Shown here: positions 46,535 through 55,700 of the stretch, piece after piece
Layout of the letters: every line of letters starts with the position of its first letter
Numbering within the stretch: the stretch's first letter is position 1
From: Prinia subflava
Lineage: Eukaryota; Chordata; Aves; Passeriformes; Cisticolidae
Reading direction: 5' to 3'
Assembly (NCBI RefSeq): GCF_021018805.1
Contig: NW_026960613.1
Span: 1,364,001-1,428,000 of the forward strand
DNA: 64,000 nucleotides
Position numbers and translations under genes: made by a program
Notes under the pieces: model-generated
Seen by the model: the letters and a program-made list of their open reading frames with translations, nothing else
What the model was told of the DNA's origin: nothing
Databases searched by the model: none

Positions 46535-47293
46535 TGTTGGAGTCCAGGATATCCCTCTTGCCGCCCTGGAGGGTTTGGAGACTGTACAGGGGGGTCTGGG
46601 ATCTGTACAGGGGGGTCAGTCAGACTCACACAGAGCCCAGGAGGACACTGACTCTGATTCCTGTCCATGGGAGTGAATACTCACATGCAGGAAGAATCAC
46701 AAACCCCAAGAATTTAAAATAAGTAGTGGATGGTTTATTATAGAATATAAATATAGAAATTAGGATTCTTAGTATATGGGGCTGAAGAGACAAGATGGAG
46801 GAATTGGGGAGTGGCCCCTGTGCTCCTTGTTCTTGCTCTCGTCCCCCATCTTTTCCTGAGTTGGATTTTAGAGATTGGTTTCGAGTAGAATTGACATGTT
46901 AGCATAGGTAGTAGGTATTGGTAAAATTTTGTAAATAAAAAGTACGTTTTGGACAGTGGTTGGGTCAGGGGTACCGTACATAAGGTGAGGGGCTCTCTGA
47001 TCTGCCCAGTCCAGCCGCGTGTCCTGCTTTGCTGGGGACGCCTTGCAAAGCTGGACAAGAACTGATAGATAATTAAGAATAAACAGCCTTGATAACACGG
47101 ACTGCTGGACTCAACTTGTCGTCTCTAGCTTCGGTGTGAAACACCTAGGGCAAAGAGAAGACTGAAAAGCTTATTACCTCGGGGAACAGCAACCCCGAGG
47201 AGACTCCCAGGGAACAGCAACCCTGGGGGAAAACCTTACTACCTTGGGGAACAGCAACCCCGAGGAGAATCTCAGGGAGTACCAACCCTGAGA
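46535..47293 (+). mobile_element. Solo LTR (759 bp)
   Basis: TGTTGGAGTCC to CAACCCTGAGA, flanked by GTGTCT at 46529-46534 and 47294-47299, an exact 6-bp duplication. AATAAACAGCC lies near 47081. The right part has four units around GGGGAACAGCAACCCCGAGG. It is the inverted homologue of 27455-28259, with the 3' terminal dinucleotide GA in both. Confidence 0.87.
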
Positions 47294-47299
47294 GTGTCT

Positions 47300-47485
47300 C
47301 TAATCCACAAAGGGGGTTCTGGACGCACATGGCTTTCCCCGCTGTTCCTTGCCGCACTCTCTGCTGTCTGCAGTTTCTTCTGCCACCCACAACTCTCTGC
47401 CCACAGCTTTCTGCAGCCAACAGGCTGCCGGCAGCAAATTTTGCTGCCCCCTTATGTCCCCGAGATACTGTGGCAGCTTGTTACT
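47300..47485 (-). other. Leader of the nested class II provirus
   Basis: Untranslated stretch between the primer-binding site and the gag linker. A loose repeat of CAGCAAATTTTGCTGCC type forms a short palindrome near 47430-47450. Matrix coding sequence is not recognised, so gag's N-terminus may be lost. Confidence 0.4.
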
Positions 47486-47503
47486 ATCATGTCAAGGTCA
47501 CCA
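47486..47503 (-). other. Primer-binding site, tryptophan tRNA type
   Basis: TGGTGACCTTGACATGAT on the minus strand, two bases after the 5' LTR. It differs at three positions from the tRNA-Trp site used by avian leukosis viruses (TGGTGACCCCGACGTGAT). Confidence 0.75.
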
Positions 47504-47505
47504 GA

Positions 47506-47675
47506 TGTCAATGTATCTGTGCTTCAAAAGGATTGGCTGAGGTCCTCTGTCTGGGTTTGAATCCGACCTATCATTGTTGTGTCCAGGGACTTGTTTACTT
47601 TGAACTAGGCTGGTTGAGCTGATGTCTGTTAAGCCAAATTATCTGTGCAGCAATAAACCAACTATATCTGTTACA
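47506..47675 (-). repeat. 5' LTR of the nested class II provirus, internally deleted
   Basis: 170 bp against 338 bp for its partner. The U3 start (TGTAACAGATATAG) and the terminal TGTC are kept, but the segment holding the TATA box and AATAAA is gone. The element therefore has no promoter at its 5' end. Confidence 0.82.
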
Positions 47676-47681
47676 CCTAAT

Positions 47682-48950
47682 CAATACTGTCTTTTCCTGT
47701 CTTTAATATAGGTACCTTGATATAGCAAACTGTTTTATGTTATGCTGTAATCTACTAGTAGTTGTTTAGTTAAATACTGTGTAGTAAATAATTCTGATTA
47801 AGACCTTTCTGTTATCTTTTGTCCATTTAATAAATAATTCATTTTTATATAAATATATCTGATTTGCCATTATTAGAACTTGCAGGCCAAAACAATTCCT
47901 AAATTTAAACTGTTTCCAAAATCTGAGGCTAAGAAAGGATTTACCTTCATTTAAACCTGTTTTCTGTGAAAGAGTTTAAATACACGGAGTCCTTTCTGAC
48001 CCTCAAACACAGCAGCAGTACTGCTTTAATAAACTTTGTCAAGTTTCCACTCTCCCCATGACAGTGTCCAGATTAAAGGCTGCCAGATCTCACCACTCTG
48101 AATCAGCACACACAAAAACTCCTGTGACAGCAGTTCCTGATATTCTAATATGACTGGTCCTGGGAGAGGAAATAAAAACAAGTTACACTGCAATTGTGCC
48201 CACACAGGAAGACAGATAGGCACACCCAGACACCCTCCATACACACCACCCAGCTCCGTGGCCTTCCATGCTCTGCCCCACATGGGAAGACCTCCTTGAT
48301 GCCTGTAGTTCAGTGCAAGTTTGGTTTGCTGCAGAGTTAAATACAGCAGATATTACCTGGCTCCTGTAGGTATGAGAGCCCAGGAGGCTTGTCCCACAGC
48401 AGGCAAGGAGCAGAGCAGCTACAGGTGCAGTGGCTGGTAGTCCCCTTGACTCCCTGTGTACCACAGAACATCCACACCCTCACCCAGGACCTCAGCAAGA
48501 GTCCTGGGAGGAGTGTGAGTGCATGATTTATCTCTGCCCTGACTGATGGAAACTCTATTTGCATTGCACAGAAGATAAAAATCCAACAAATAAAAACCAA
48601 TAAGGAATGAGAAAGTTACCCTTTCCTTCACTCTGGGAGATTTTTCACATTTCTTTTTCATGTCTTCTGCTGCATTTCTTTCCATCATATCTATCGGTTG
48701 CTTCATTGTTTCCACATCTGTGTTTTGTTCCAGACAGTGATACCTTTCTCCTTGATTTAATTTCCCTGTATTGAATGTGTCCAAATGCTTTTGTCCCATT
48801 CCTTACTAATCAGTTCTCTCTTCTTAGCTGATGGGGTAATCTTTGTTGCCAAGGTCTCTGCCATGCTTCCAGTGCAGCCATGCCAGGATGTGGCAGGTGT
48901 GTGCTTCAAGCCATACCTCTTCACACACTGTCTGCTGTGGTGGTGGGTTT
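47682..48950. other. No element recognised; one unassigned 126-codon frame
   Basis: Mostly AT-rich to 47880. The minus strand has an open frame 48419-48799 with an ATG start (MGQKHL) and one hydrophobic segment (FSFLIGFYLLDFYLL). It matches nothing I recognise and may be chance or decayed retroviral sequence. Confidence 0.25.
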
Positions 48951-48954
48951 TTGA

Positions 48955-49340
48955 TAAGTTTTGATAAGTTATTCTCTCGATGGTTTGTTCCTGTTATCTC
49001 CCCAGTGTTTGGTTTATTTTTGTTTTACCCCAGGTGTTCCCCTCCCCTGTTCCTTTGTCCACCTCTCCTGACCCTGCCCTGTGTTAATCTGGGGCCAATT
49101 ACCCCCCTGCCCCACCCCCTTTGCCCCCCGGTTTAAAAAGTTAGCATGGGACCCCACTCTCTCTCTCTTGCACCATCCTTTGGAGAATAAAGATCTCTGA
49201 GAGAGCCTTCTCTGACTGTTGCTTCGAACCTAGATACCGATGATATACAGAGGCTGTAGAGAGCAGCTTTGCTCTGCAGTGCTACTCGGACTGCTGGCAG
49301 TTCGGGGGCAGCCACTCTTGGCACGTGGACAGGGTGAGAG
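48955..49340 (+). mobile_element. Probable LTR, plus strand
   Basis: GGTTTAAAAAGTTAGC near 49130-49145 (TATA-type) is followed 45 bases later by GAATAAAGATC, then a U5-like stretch. The left edge is near a doubled TTTTGATAAG (48951-48970). No flanking duplication was found, so the limits are approximate. Confidence 0.45.
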
Positions 49341-49637
49341 CTAGCTGGGATTCTCCTTCCTCAGTGTCAGCTGGTGCCCATCGCTGTGGGGTGCCAAGGC
49401 CATTTCTACAGGTTCATAGATCTTAAAGGTCCAAGAACATTTTAAGGTCTTATACGAAGTTGTTTATTACATGAAAGCATGTATCTGAAGGTGCGAGAGT
49501 CCTAAATGAGTGGTCTTAGAGTCTTACAATCAGTTACTAGTATAAAGTCTTGGAAATAAAATCCCAGAATAAACAGTAGTCTTAACATGAAATTAAACAT
49601 AACATTCCAGCCTTAGGATAAAGCAACCTCCAACTCC
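49341..49637 (-). other. Probable LTR fragment, target of the next provirus
   Basis: TGTTTATTACATG near 49462 gives AATAAA on the minus strand. The sequence leads up to TGACCC (49638-49643), the insertion site of the provirus that follows. Confidence 0.35.
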
Positions 49638-49643
49638 TGACCC

Positions 49644-50026
49644 TGAAGCCGAGCTCTGGTAAGACCGGGGACTAGAGCGACGTGAGACCAACCAGTATGG
49701 TTTCCAGCACGTACTCCACTTTATTCCTCCAGATGGCGGGTTATATACAGAGTGAGTAGTTTACATTTAGCAGGTGCACTGTGATAGGCAGTGGACATAC
49801 AGAAGTATGTAAGCTATTGCAGTTTAAGGTAGCCACCGTGTCTTCCCAGTAACTGTTCCATGCTAGTAGCACCCCTACCTTAACACATTCCCAGTAACAG
49901 ATAACCTTATCTGGTACTACGTATGCTGGATGTACTAGGCCTACTAGACCCTGGCCTGAGGCCTGGTCTGAGGCCCAGCTGTGGATAGCTCTGCCTTATG
50001 ATCTAAGTTATCCTGTTCCTGCTACA
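49644..50026 (-). repeat. 3' LTR of the pol-less provirus
   Basis: 383 bp, TGAAGCCGAGCTC to CCTGCTACA on the plus strand. On the minus strand GTATATAACC serves as TATA element and AATAAAG follows. The purine tract AAAGAAAAAGGGGGAATT (complement of 50027-50044) precedes it. Confidence 0.93.
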
Positions 50027-50250
50027 AATTCCCCCTTTTTCTTTAGAGCTATCCAAACTGGGTCTGTGACATGGTTGGCTGCTTTAACATACACTATTAT
50101 AAGCAAAGCACTACTTGAGTTACCCAAGAAAAACCCTAAGATCCTAGCTGCTAAAAGCAAAAGATGAAAGCACATTATATTCAGTCCTTGCTCTTCATTC
50201 ATACACAGGTTCTAGATTAAAGTCTCAAATCATCTGCTGTCTCTTCTTCT
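50027..50250 (-). pseudogene. Envelope C-terminal remnant
   Basis: The minus strand translates to a hydrophobic helix (LLLLAARILGFFLG, then SALLIIVYV) and a short tail PVWIALKKKGEF that reaches the LTR. At the DNA level the tail aligns with the end of env in the 11509-20089 provirus (CAGTTTGG-AGCTC-AAAGAAAAAG). Only this end of env is identifiable. Confidence 0.55.
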
Positions 50251-52841
50251 GCGTGTACTTCTCTGTTGTCACTGGGTAGCCAAGGTTACTTCCATCAACG
50301 CAGCTGCAATGATGCGTCTCTGTTGCTGTCTTCTTATCTGGTTGGTAGCTGTCGTTAGTATCTCATTGAGTCTACAGCTTGCAGAAAAGAAACTAAAACA
50401 GACCTGGTATGTGAATTAGCATTCTCAGAGGCAAGGGAATAGAATCGAAGTTCTACATACTAATGAAAGTGATAAGCAATTATCAACTTATTTCTGCTAT
50501 CACCCCAGAGACTGCAAACTGCTGAAACGCTTTTCTTTAGTGAAAGTCCTGATATCCTTTTTGCCCGGGCAAGAATAACAAGTTTCACCTCAAGCTGATT
50601 CAGCTGTCATTCTGATCGAATCAAATTGTCAAGTTAAGATAACTTTCATATTATTTTTGGAGCAGAAACCTCTGGGCTTCGTTAACAAACAACATCTGTC
50701 CAAGTTAAAATCAGAGTTTGGCCAGAACTCAAACTTTAAATTGGAGTGATGTTCTTTAGCATATTCTTTAAAGACAATCTCTAAAAACAATAAACACAAA
50801 ATGCTTAAAATACAACAAACTGTCATAATATCATTACATAAAAGGAATACTTAAAACGAAACTTAATAAAAATTCTAACTTACACTTATTAATACAGCTA
50901 CACCTGTTAACAACATTTATAAAATATTTAGATGGCTAAAAAGATAAACAGAATCATTTAAAATGACAAATGCTTGTCAGAAAACCCTATAGACAAATAA
51001 CACAACATAAAAACTTAACTAGAATATCAATTTACGAATGCTACTAATTTATATACTTAACATGTCATCGAATTATATTTTAAAACTCTTATCTTTTAAA
51101 ACTCTCATACACTAGGACAACTCACAACTAACAATACAATCAAGGATCTAACAATTTGCATCGTTTTAAATCTTCTTTATCAATGTTCTGTTATCATGTC
51201 AGTTAAAACTGTTTCCTTCCTTTTTTCTCTCTCTTTTTTTTTTTTTTTTTTTTTTTTTTTGGTTACAAGCATCCTCCTGCCCAGGAAGATTGCTGGCTCT
51301 GCCAACTGTCTCTTGAGTTTTGGGTAGTACAAAATGCCGTGAGTCATGTTTCCAAAAGCTCTTATGTGTGCTGACAAACGACAAACATGGACTTTACAAG
51401 TACAATTTCAGCCTGTAGATTACTTAGCTGTTTCAGGAAACATTATTCTCAACTCACTGGCTGTGGTCGAAGCTGGGAAGATTTGCTATTTGGAGAACCT
51501 GGGAGAAGGTCACTCAGCTTGAGAGAATTTGTGCCACATGACTTTGCTCAGCAGAAGGCTGGGCCGTCATGGCCCTGAATTCAAGTTACCTCTATCATAA
51601 CTTATCTTGACCCCCTCAAAATTCACACTGACTGAAAAGTCCCACTGGCTAAAGTCCCTACCCTTGTCCCATTCTGTCAGGCATGGGGACATCACGGCTC
51701 TCAGCTCTCTCACTAATGCCATCACTGAACAAAACATACCACCACAGCCCTCAGGCTCTGAAACTCATCCCCTGAGGCACACTACTGTGCTTCCCCATAG
51801 CTGCAGCACAGGACATGCTCTCCTAGGACTAAGCCAGCACAAACTCCTTGAGAAATGACCTACTGGTCACTGCCTCAACCTGCCAAGGAGGGGTCATAAA
51901 AACAGATCCTCTCAGGCCATTCACTCCCCAACCTCAGGAGTGACAAAGCAGTAAAAACTAATGTGCAAGACAGCCTTCCCTCATCTCTCTCCCCCAGCAC
52001 AGAAGACCAAACCCAAGAGCAGTAGCACAGCCTCTCTGCACAAACAGATGTGTCAGGGGCTGGCTTCTGCCAGCTGCACCCACCTCTCTAGGCAGGACAA
52101 CAACGCTGAGAGTTCTGAGATGAGGCTTTGTTCAGCTCTGAGCCATTCTCACAAAGAACTACTAGAAGACCTAGCAGTAAAGCAAGGGACCACTCCAGCT
52201 GGAGTTGTCAGCTAGAGCCCTCTCAGCACCACTTACTCAAATGTAGCTAGCAGGGCACTAATGACTATTTTCTATGTAATTTTAAATCTAGTTTCCTTTT
52301 TTTTTTTTTCTTTTTTTTTTTGTCTAAACCTTACAAATTGAACAACCATACTTTTTATAAATTATAAAACACTCTTTAAATTAACTAATTCTTAAATCTA
52401 ACATAAGTAAATCTTAACGAAAGCTACAACTCTTATTAACCTTATAAAATCTATATGTAGTAAATCAATATAAATTCATTACTAATTAAACTTCTTAAAA
52501 CTTAAATATGAACTTAACTTAAACTTATCAGGGCCCAAAACATAAAAACAAACCTTAAAATTATATGTTTAACAATAATTACCTTAAACTCAAATTAAAT
52601 CACACATAAATCAATTTTTACATCATCAAAATGTAGAAACAACTCATGCTTACACAGAGTTAATAATTCTAGCTAAAAACTCATTTCTATTTCATTTTTT
52701 ACTTTACCTTTTTCATGATAGGATGTATCTTTTTCACATTGTATTTCTCACACAATGATGGATGCGTTTACAATAGAGGGACAGATGACTATTTCTTCTT
52801 TTTCTGGTGTTTTCTTGCAATGTCCACGTGTTGTACGTTTT
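50251..52841 (-). other. Unassigned middle of the pol-less provirus
   Basis: No pol motif (YxDD, DTG, HHCC) in any frame. 50800-51230 and 52240-52740 are strongly AT-rich; 51300-52230 is of ordinary composition with only short frames. T-runs occur at 51233-51260 and 52298-52321. It may be decayed env and pol, or foreign sequence carried by a non-autonomous element. Confidence 0.4.
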
Positions 52842-53252
52842 GACCATCTCTGTTTAGCAATCCTGAAAGCTTCCTGGGTAATGGCACGACATAGGGTCGA
52901 GTTGCGATGCTTGCTTATCTTCAAAGACGATACTGACAGGCTCTGCACTCAGCGAAGGGGGGGCTGTAAGGGCGCATCCATCTTGGTTGTTTTGTATGTG
53001 ATGACGTCAGCTCCTTTTCCTGTGAGGAGGAATCTAACACCGCCCTGCTTCCAGCACCGCCCTGAGATCCGCCTCCTTGCTGCATCGCTTGTGCCCTCCT
53101 TGTTCCGCCTTCGGCCCCGCCTGCCATCTCATCTTTCGCACCGCCTCCCGGGTCTGGCAGCTGAGCCACTTCCTGGTTGTCTTCATTCTGCTTGGGAGAT
53201 GGAGAGAGCATTTCCTGCCCTCTCCCTGCGTAGCCGGCCAGAGACGAACAAA
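52842..53252 (-). pseudogene. Gag linker joined to a protease fragment
   Basis: The minus strand from 53252 gives the gag linker (NEDNQEVAQLPDPG, aligned with 12770-12860 of the related provirus). Near 52930 it passes directly into sequence matching 15018-15105 of that provirus, the end of protease (FEDKQ, then a degraded PxELPGLL region). Capsid, nucleocapsid and dUTPase are missing at the join, so this is an internal deletion junction. Confidence 0.65.
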
Positions 53253-53258
53253 GAGAGG

Positions 53259-53584
53259 TATCACCATGGAGGCCTAACCAGGAAAACAGACTGGAGACAC
53301 AGATCTGGGTGCAACAACAGCAGCAGGGCAGAAGACCCGGTTTATTTACAAAAACCTACTCTTATACTTTTACTATGAGGCCTGTGGATTGGAGGAAGGA
53401 ATTCCCACCTCCACATCACATTGGTGAAGGGGACTGTCACACAGTCTTGTTTGTCTCGGCAGAGAATGTAAAAACAATGGCTATGTTTATAGAACATAGC
53501 TGATGTTTACATTAAAAAAGCATGAGAAGGTACGAACTTCTTTAATATGAACGCTCAGCAAACCAGGAAAAACTCATGGCAACA
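53259..53584 (-). mobile_element. Solo LTR (326 bp) inside gag of the pol-less provirus
   Basis: TATCACCATGG to CATGGCAACA on the plus strand, flanked by GAGAGG at 53253-53258 and 53585-53590, an exact 6-bp duplication. AATAAACC reads on the minus strand near 53341. Inverted homologue of 25785-26109. It must be younger than the provirus that holds it. Confidence 0.9.
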
Positions 53585-53590
53585 GAGAGG

Positions 53591-54000
53591 GGAAAAGCAG
53601 AGCTGCATTCTCACTCTCGGAATGCGTGGAATGCATGGAATGCAGACCAAAGAGCCTCATTATTTTAGGCAGATTTTTCATCTCTTTTGGCTCGGAGAGG
53701 GAGGCTCCCGAACCAGAAAGACAGGGAAACGTCTTTTCTGTGGCTAAAATTGCAGTTTTACAGTTCGCAGTGAATGTTTGCAAGGTATTTATTGCTTTTT
53801 TCCAAATTACACCTAATTCTGAACGATTCTTTGCTCTTTTTCCTTGTAAAACTGCAACGTCCCATATTAATCTTCCTTTTTCCTTCCATCCTGCTTCACT
53901 AAAAAGAAGCGATGGCTGATTTAGCTTTCGTTCTTTCTGAACCCATAGGGCTCCCCGATTTATATCAGTCTTTGATTTTTTTGCCTCTTTTCGAGACAAT
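53591..54000 (-). pseudogene. gag: Gag matrix, class II
   Basis: The open minus-strand frame contains FSEAGWKEKGRLIWD and GVIWKKAINTLQTF, corresponding to SEAEWKEIGELLWD and GVIWKKVINTLQIF at 12381-12520. It ends where the solo LTR interrupts it. The N-terminus (MSRKEAKK) probably marks the gag start or lies just inside it. The frame is unusually clean compared with its full-length relative. Confidence 0.75.
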
Positions 54001-54315
54001 GGATGCTAAAAGCTGCACGGCAGCCAAGAAGTCCTGGTCCATGAATGAATCCATCCTCGTCTATCGTTCTTACCTTCTCTGTGCTGACAGTGGGTGGCAC
54101 TGTTGCCCTCCTAAACAATCCAATCGACAGACGCTCCCCGATCTGCCCCACGTATTCAGGACTGGAGTCCGCGAGCGATACACACATGTCCTAAATCAAA
54201 CGAGGTCTTCAGCATTTAAGCCTTATATCTCACAGCATCTAAGCCATATATTTCAGCATCTAAGCCTTATATTCCAGCATCTAAGCCTTATATTTCAGTA
54301 TTCATCCAGGGCTCG
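54001..54315 (-). promoter_or_regulatory. Leader of the pol-less provirus, with a short tandem repeat
   Basis: Between primer-binding site and matrix. At 54212-54300 a unit of about 20 bases (CATCTAAGCCATATATTTCAG type) is repeated four times. GAACGATAGACGAGG is near 54050-54065. AAGGTAAGAACG (complement of 54063-54074) is a plausible splice donor. Confidence 0.5.
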
Positions 54316-54333
54316 GTCCCTGTTCGGGTGCCA
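54316..54333 (-). other. Primer-binding site, lysine tRNA (UUU) type
   Basis: TGGCACCCGAACAGGGAC on the minus strand, two bases after the 5' LTR. It has one mismatch to the tRNA-Lys3 site (TGGCGCCCGAACAGGGAC). Confidence 0.85.
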
Positions 54334-54335
54334 GA

Positions 54336-54718
54336 TGAAGCCGAGCTCTGGTAAGACCGGGGACTAGAGCGACGTGAGACCAACCAGTATGGTTTCCAGC
54401 ACGTACTCCGCTTTATTCCTCCAGATGGCGGGTTATATACAGAGTGAGTAGTTTACATTTAGCAGGTGCACTGTGATAGGCAGTGGACATACAGAAGTAT
54501 GTAAGCTATTGCAGTTTAAGGTAGCCACCGTGTCTTCCCAGTAACTGTTCCATGCTAGTAGCACCCCTACCTTAACACATTCCCAGTAACAGATAACCTT
54601 ATCTGGTACTACGTATGCTGGATGTACTAGGCCTACTAGGCCCTGGCCTGAGGCCTGGTCTGAGGCCCAGCTGTGGATAGCTCTGCCTTATGATTTAAAT
54701 TATCCTGTTCCTGCTACA
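54336..54718 (-). repeat. 5' LTR of the pol-less provirus
   Basis: 383 bp, collinear with 49644-50026. It differs at one A/G near the AATAAA region, one A/G at about 54641, and two positions near 54695-54700. Confidence 0.93.
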
Positions 54719-54910
54719 TGACCCCAAGCAGGGTTCCAGGCTGCAGGGATCTGAATAACAGGAAGGGGTCCTGAGATCATGAATCCCAAGCAGGGTTCCC
54801 AGCCGTGGGGATCGCAGTGACAGGAAGGCATTCTGAGATCATGAATCCCAAGCAGGGCTCCCGGCCGCAGGGTCACAGTGGCAGGAAGGGGTCCTGGGGT
54901 CCCAAACCCT
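54719..54910. repeat. Three-unit minisatellite, period about 62 bp
   Basis: Units start near 54721, 54781 and 54843 with CCCAAGCAGGG(T/C)TCC. Each continues with CAGTGRCAGGAAGG and a CTGAGATCATGAAT link. The pol-less provirus inserted in the first unit. Confidence 0.75.
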
Positions 54911-54975
54911 CGCAGAGTCCCCAGCAGCCCCGAACAGAGATCCGGGGCAAATGCTGCAAGGGGGAAAGGGAAGGT

Positions 54976-55700
54976 GTCATGGGTTAACACTGGCTATATG
55001 TTAATGCACTCATGAATATATGTTTTTTCTCTAACAACTACTGTGGGATGTGATCAGGAACAGAGCAGAGCAGGCTTAAATCTTGAAAACAAAAAACACC
55101 AAAACTTTATTACATTACATAAGAACAGAGACAGAAAACTCTTAAACACACACAGAGACAGAAAACTCTTAAACACACACAGAGACAGAAATAAAAACTT
55201 CTCAGAACATTTCTTCTCCTCAGTTTCTACCCCCCACACATTACTCTCCATAGACCAAACCTTTGGGTTTTAAATCAAACAATCACCACTCAAAAAAAAA
55301 AAACTAATCTTCAATTCAGCAAGGGAGAGAGGAGTCTCTCTTGCACCACAGACTGTTCTTTAGAAAACACGGGTCCACCCCTTATGTGTTTTCATGTCAC
55401 CCGTGGCACTGCTTGGAGAAGTCTGCCAGGGTGACACTCTCTTTTTTATGTCTAGTGCTCTCACTACTGTCTATGGACTGAAGCTGCATATAGGGCTCTT
55501 TTAAGGATGCTTGCATGCTGAGCTCTCTCTCTTTTTCCCTAGGGGCCGAGGGTTCTAAAAGCAGGTCTCCCCTGAGGGCAGAGGACGCTGCTACACCCTC
55601 CTCTTTTCTTCTCTGCTCTCTTCACTCTTAAAGTGCCAGTCACTGTAGCAAAAGCAAAGGCAGCTGTATCTACCCAAATGCAGTTTATGTTCAAAGGAGG
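54976..55700 (-). mobile_element. Probable ERVL-like LTR, minus strand
   Basis: Left edge TGTCATGGGTTAACAC, the complement of the common avian LTR end AACCCATGACA. AATAAAG reads on the minus strand near 55107. 55120-55200 holds three copies of a unit with ACAGAGACAGAAA and CTCTTAAACACAC. The right edge is not resolved. Confidence 0.45.

Larger units (their letters stand above)
31226..47681 (-). mobile_element. Class II provirus (gag-dUTPase-pro only) expanded by four nested insertions
   Basis: Outer limits 31232-47675, flanked by CCTAAT at 31226-31231 and 47676-47681, an exact 6-bp duplication. The order on the minus strand is: 5' LTR (47506-47675), Trp-type primer-binding site, leader, gag in four pieces, dUTPase, protease, polypurine tract, 3' LTR (31232-31569). 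Pol and env are absent. Removing a provirus (35130-45705) and three solo LTRs (33333-33779, 34029-34710, 46535-47293) leaves roughly 4 kb. The matching outer duplication ties the two ends together. Confidence 0.85.
49638..54724 (-). mobile_element. Young, defective class II provirus without pol
   Basis: Element 49644-54718 (5075 bp), flanked by TGACCC at 49638-49643 and 54719-54724. Its two 383-bp LTRs differ at 4 positions by eye. It has a Lys-type primer-binding site, gag matrix and linker, a small protease fragment, a long AT-rich middle, an env tail and a polypurine tract. LTR and gag are related to the full-length provirus at 11509-20089. A solo LTR (53259-53584) lies in its gag. The lack of pol means it needed another element's enzymes to move. 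Confidence 0.92.

Noticed and set aside
46535..47293. Large inverted duplication with 27455-28259
   Set aside because: The similarity stops exactly at the LTR ends and each copy has its own flanking duplication, so they are separate insertions.
54719..54910. CRISPR-like array
   Set aside because: Units are contiguous 62-bp minisatellite copies without unique spacers, in a vertebrate retroviral context.
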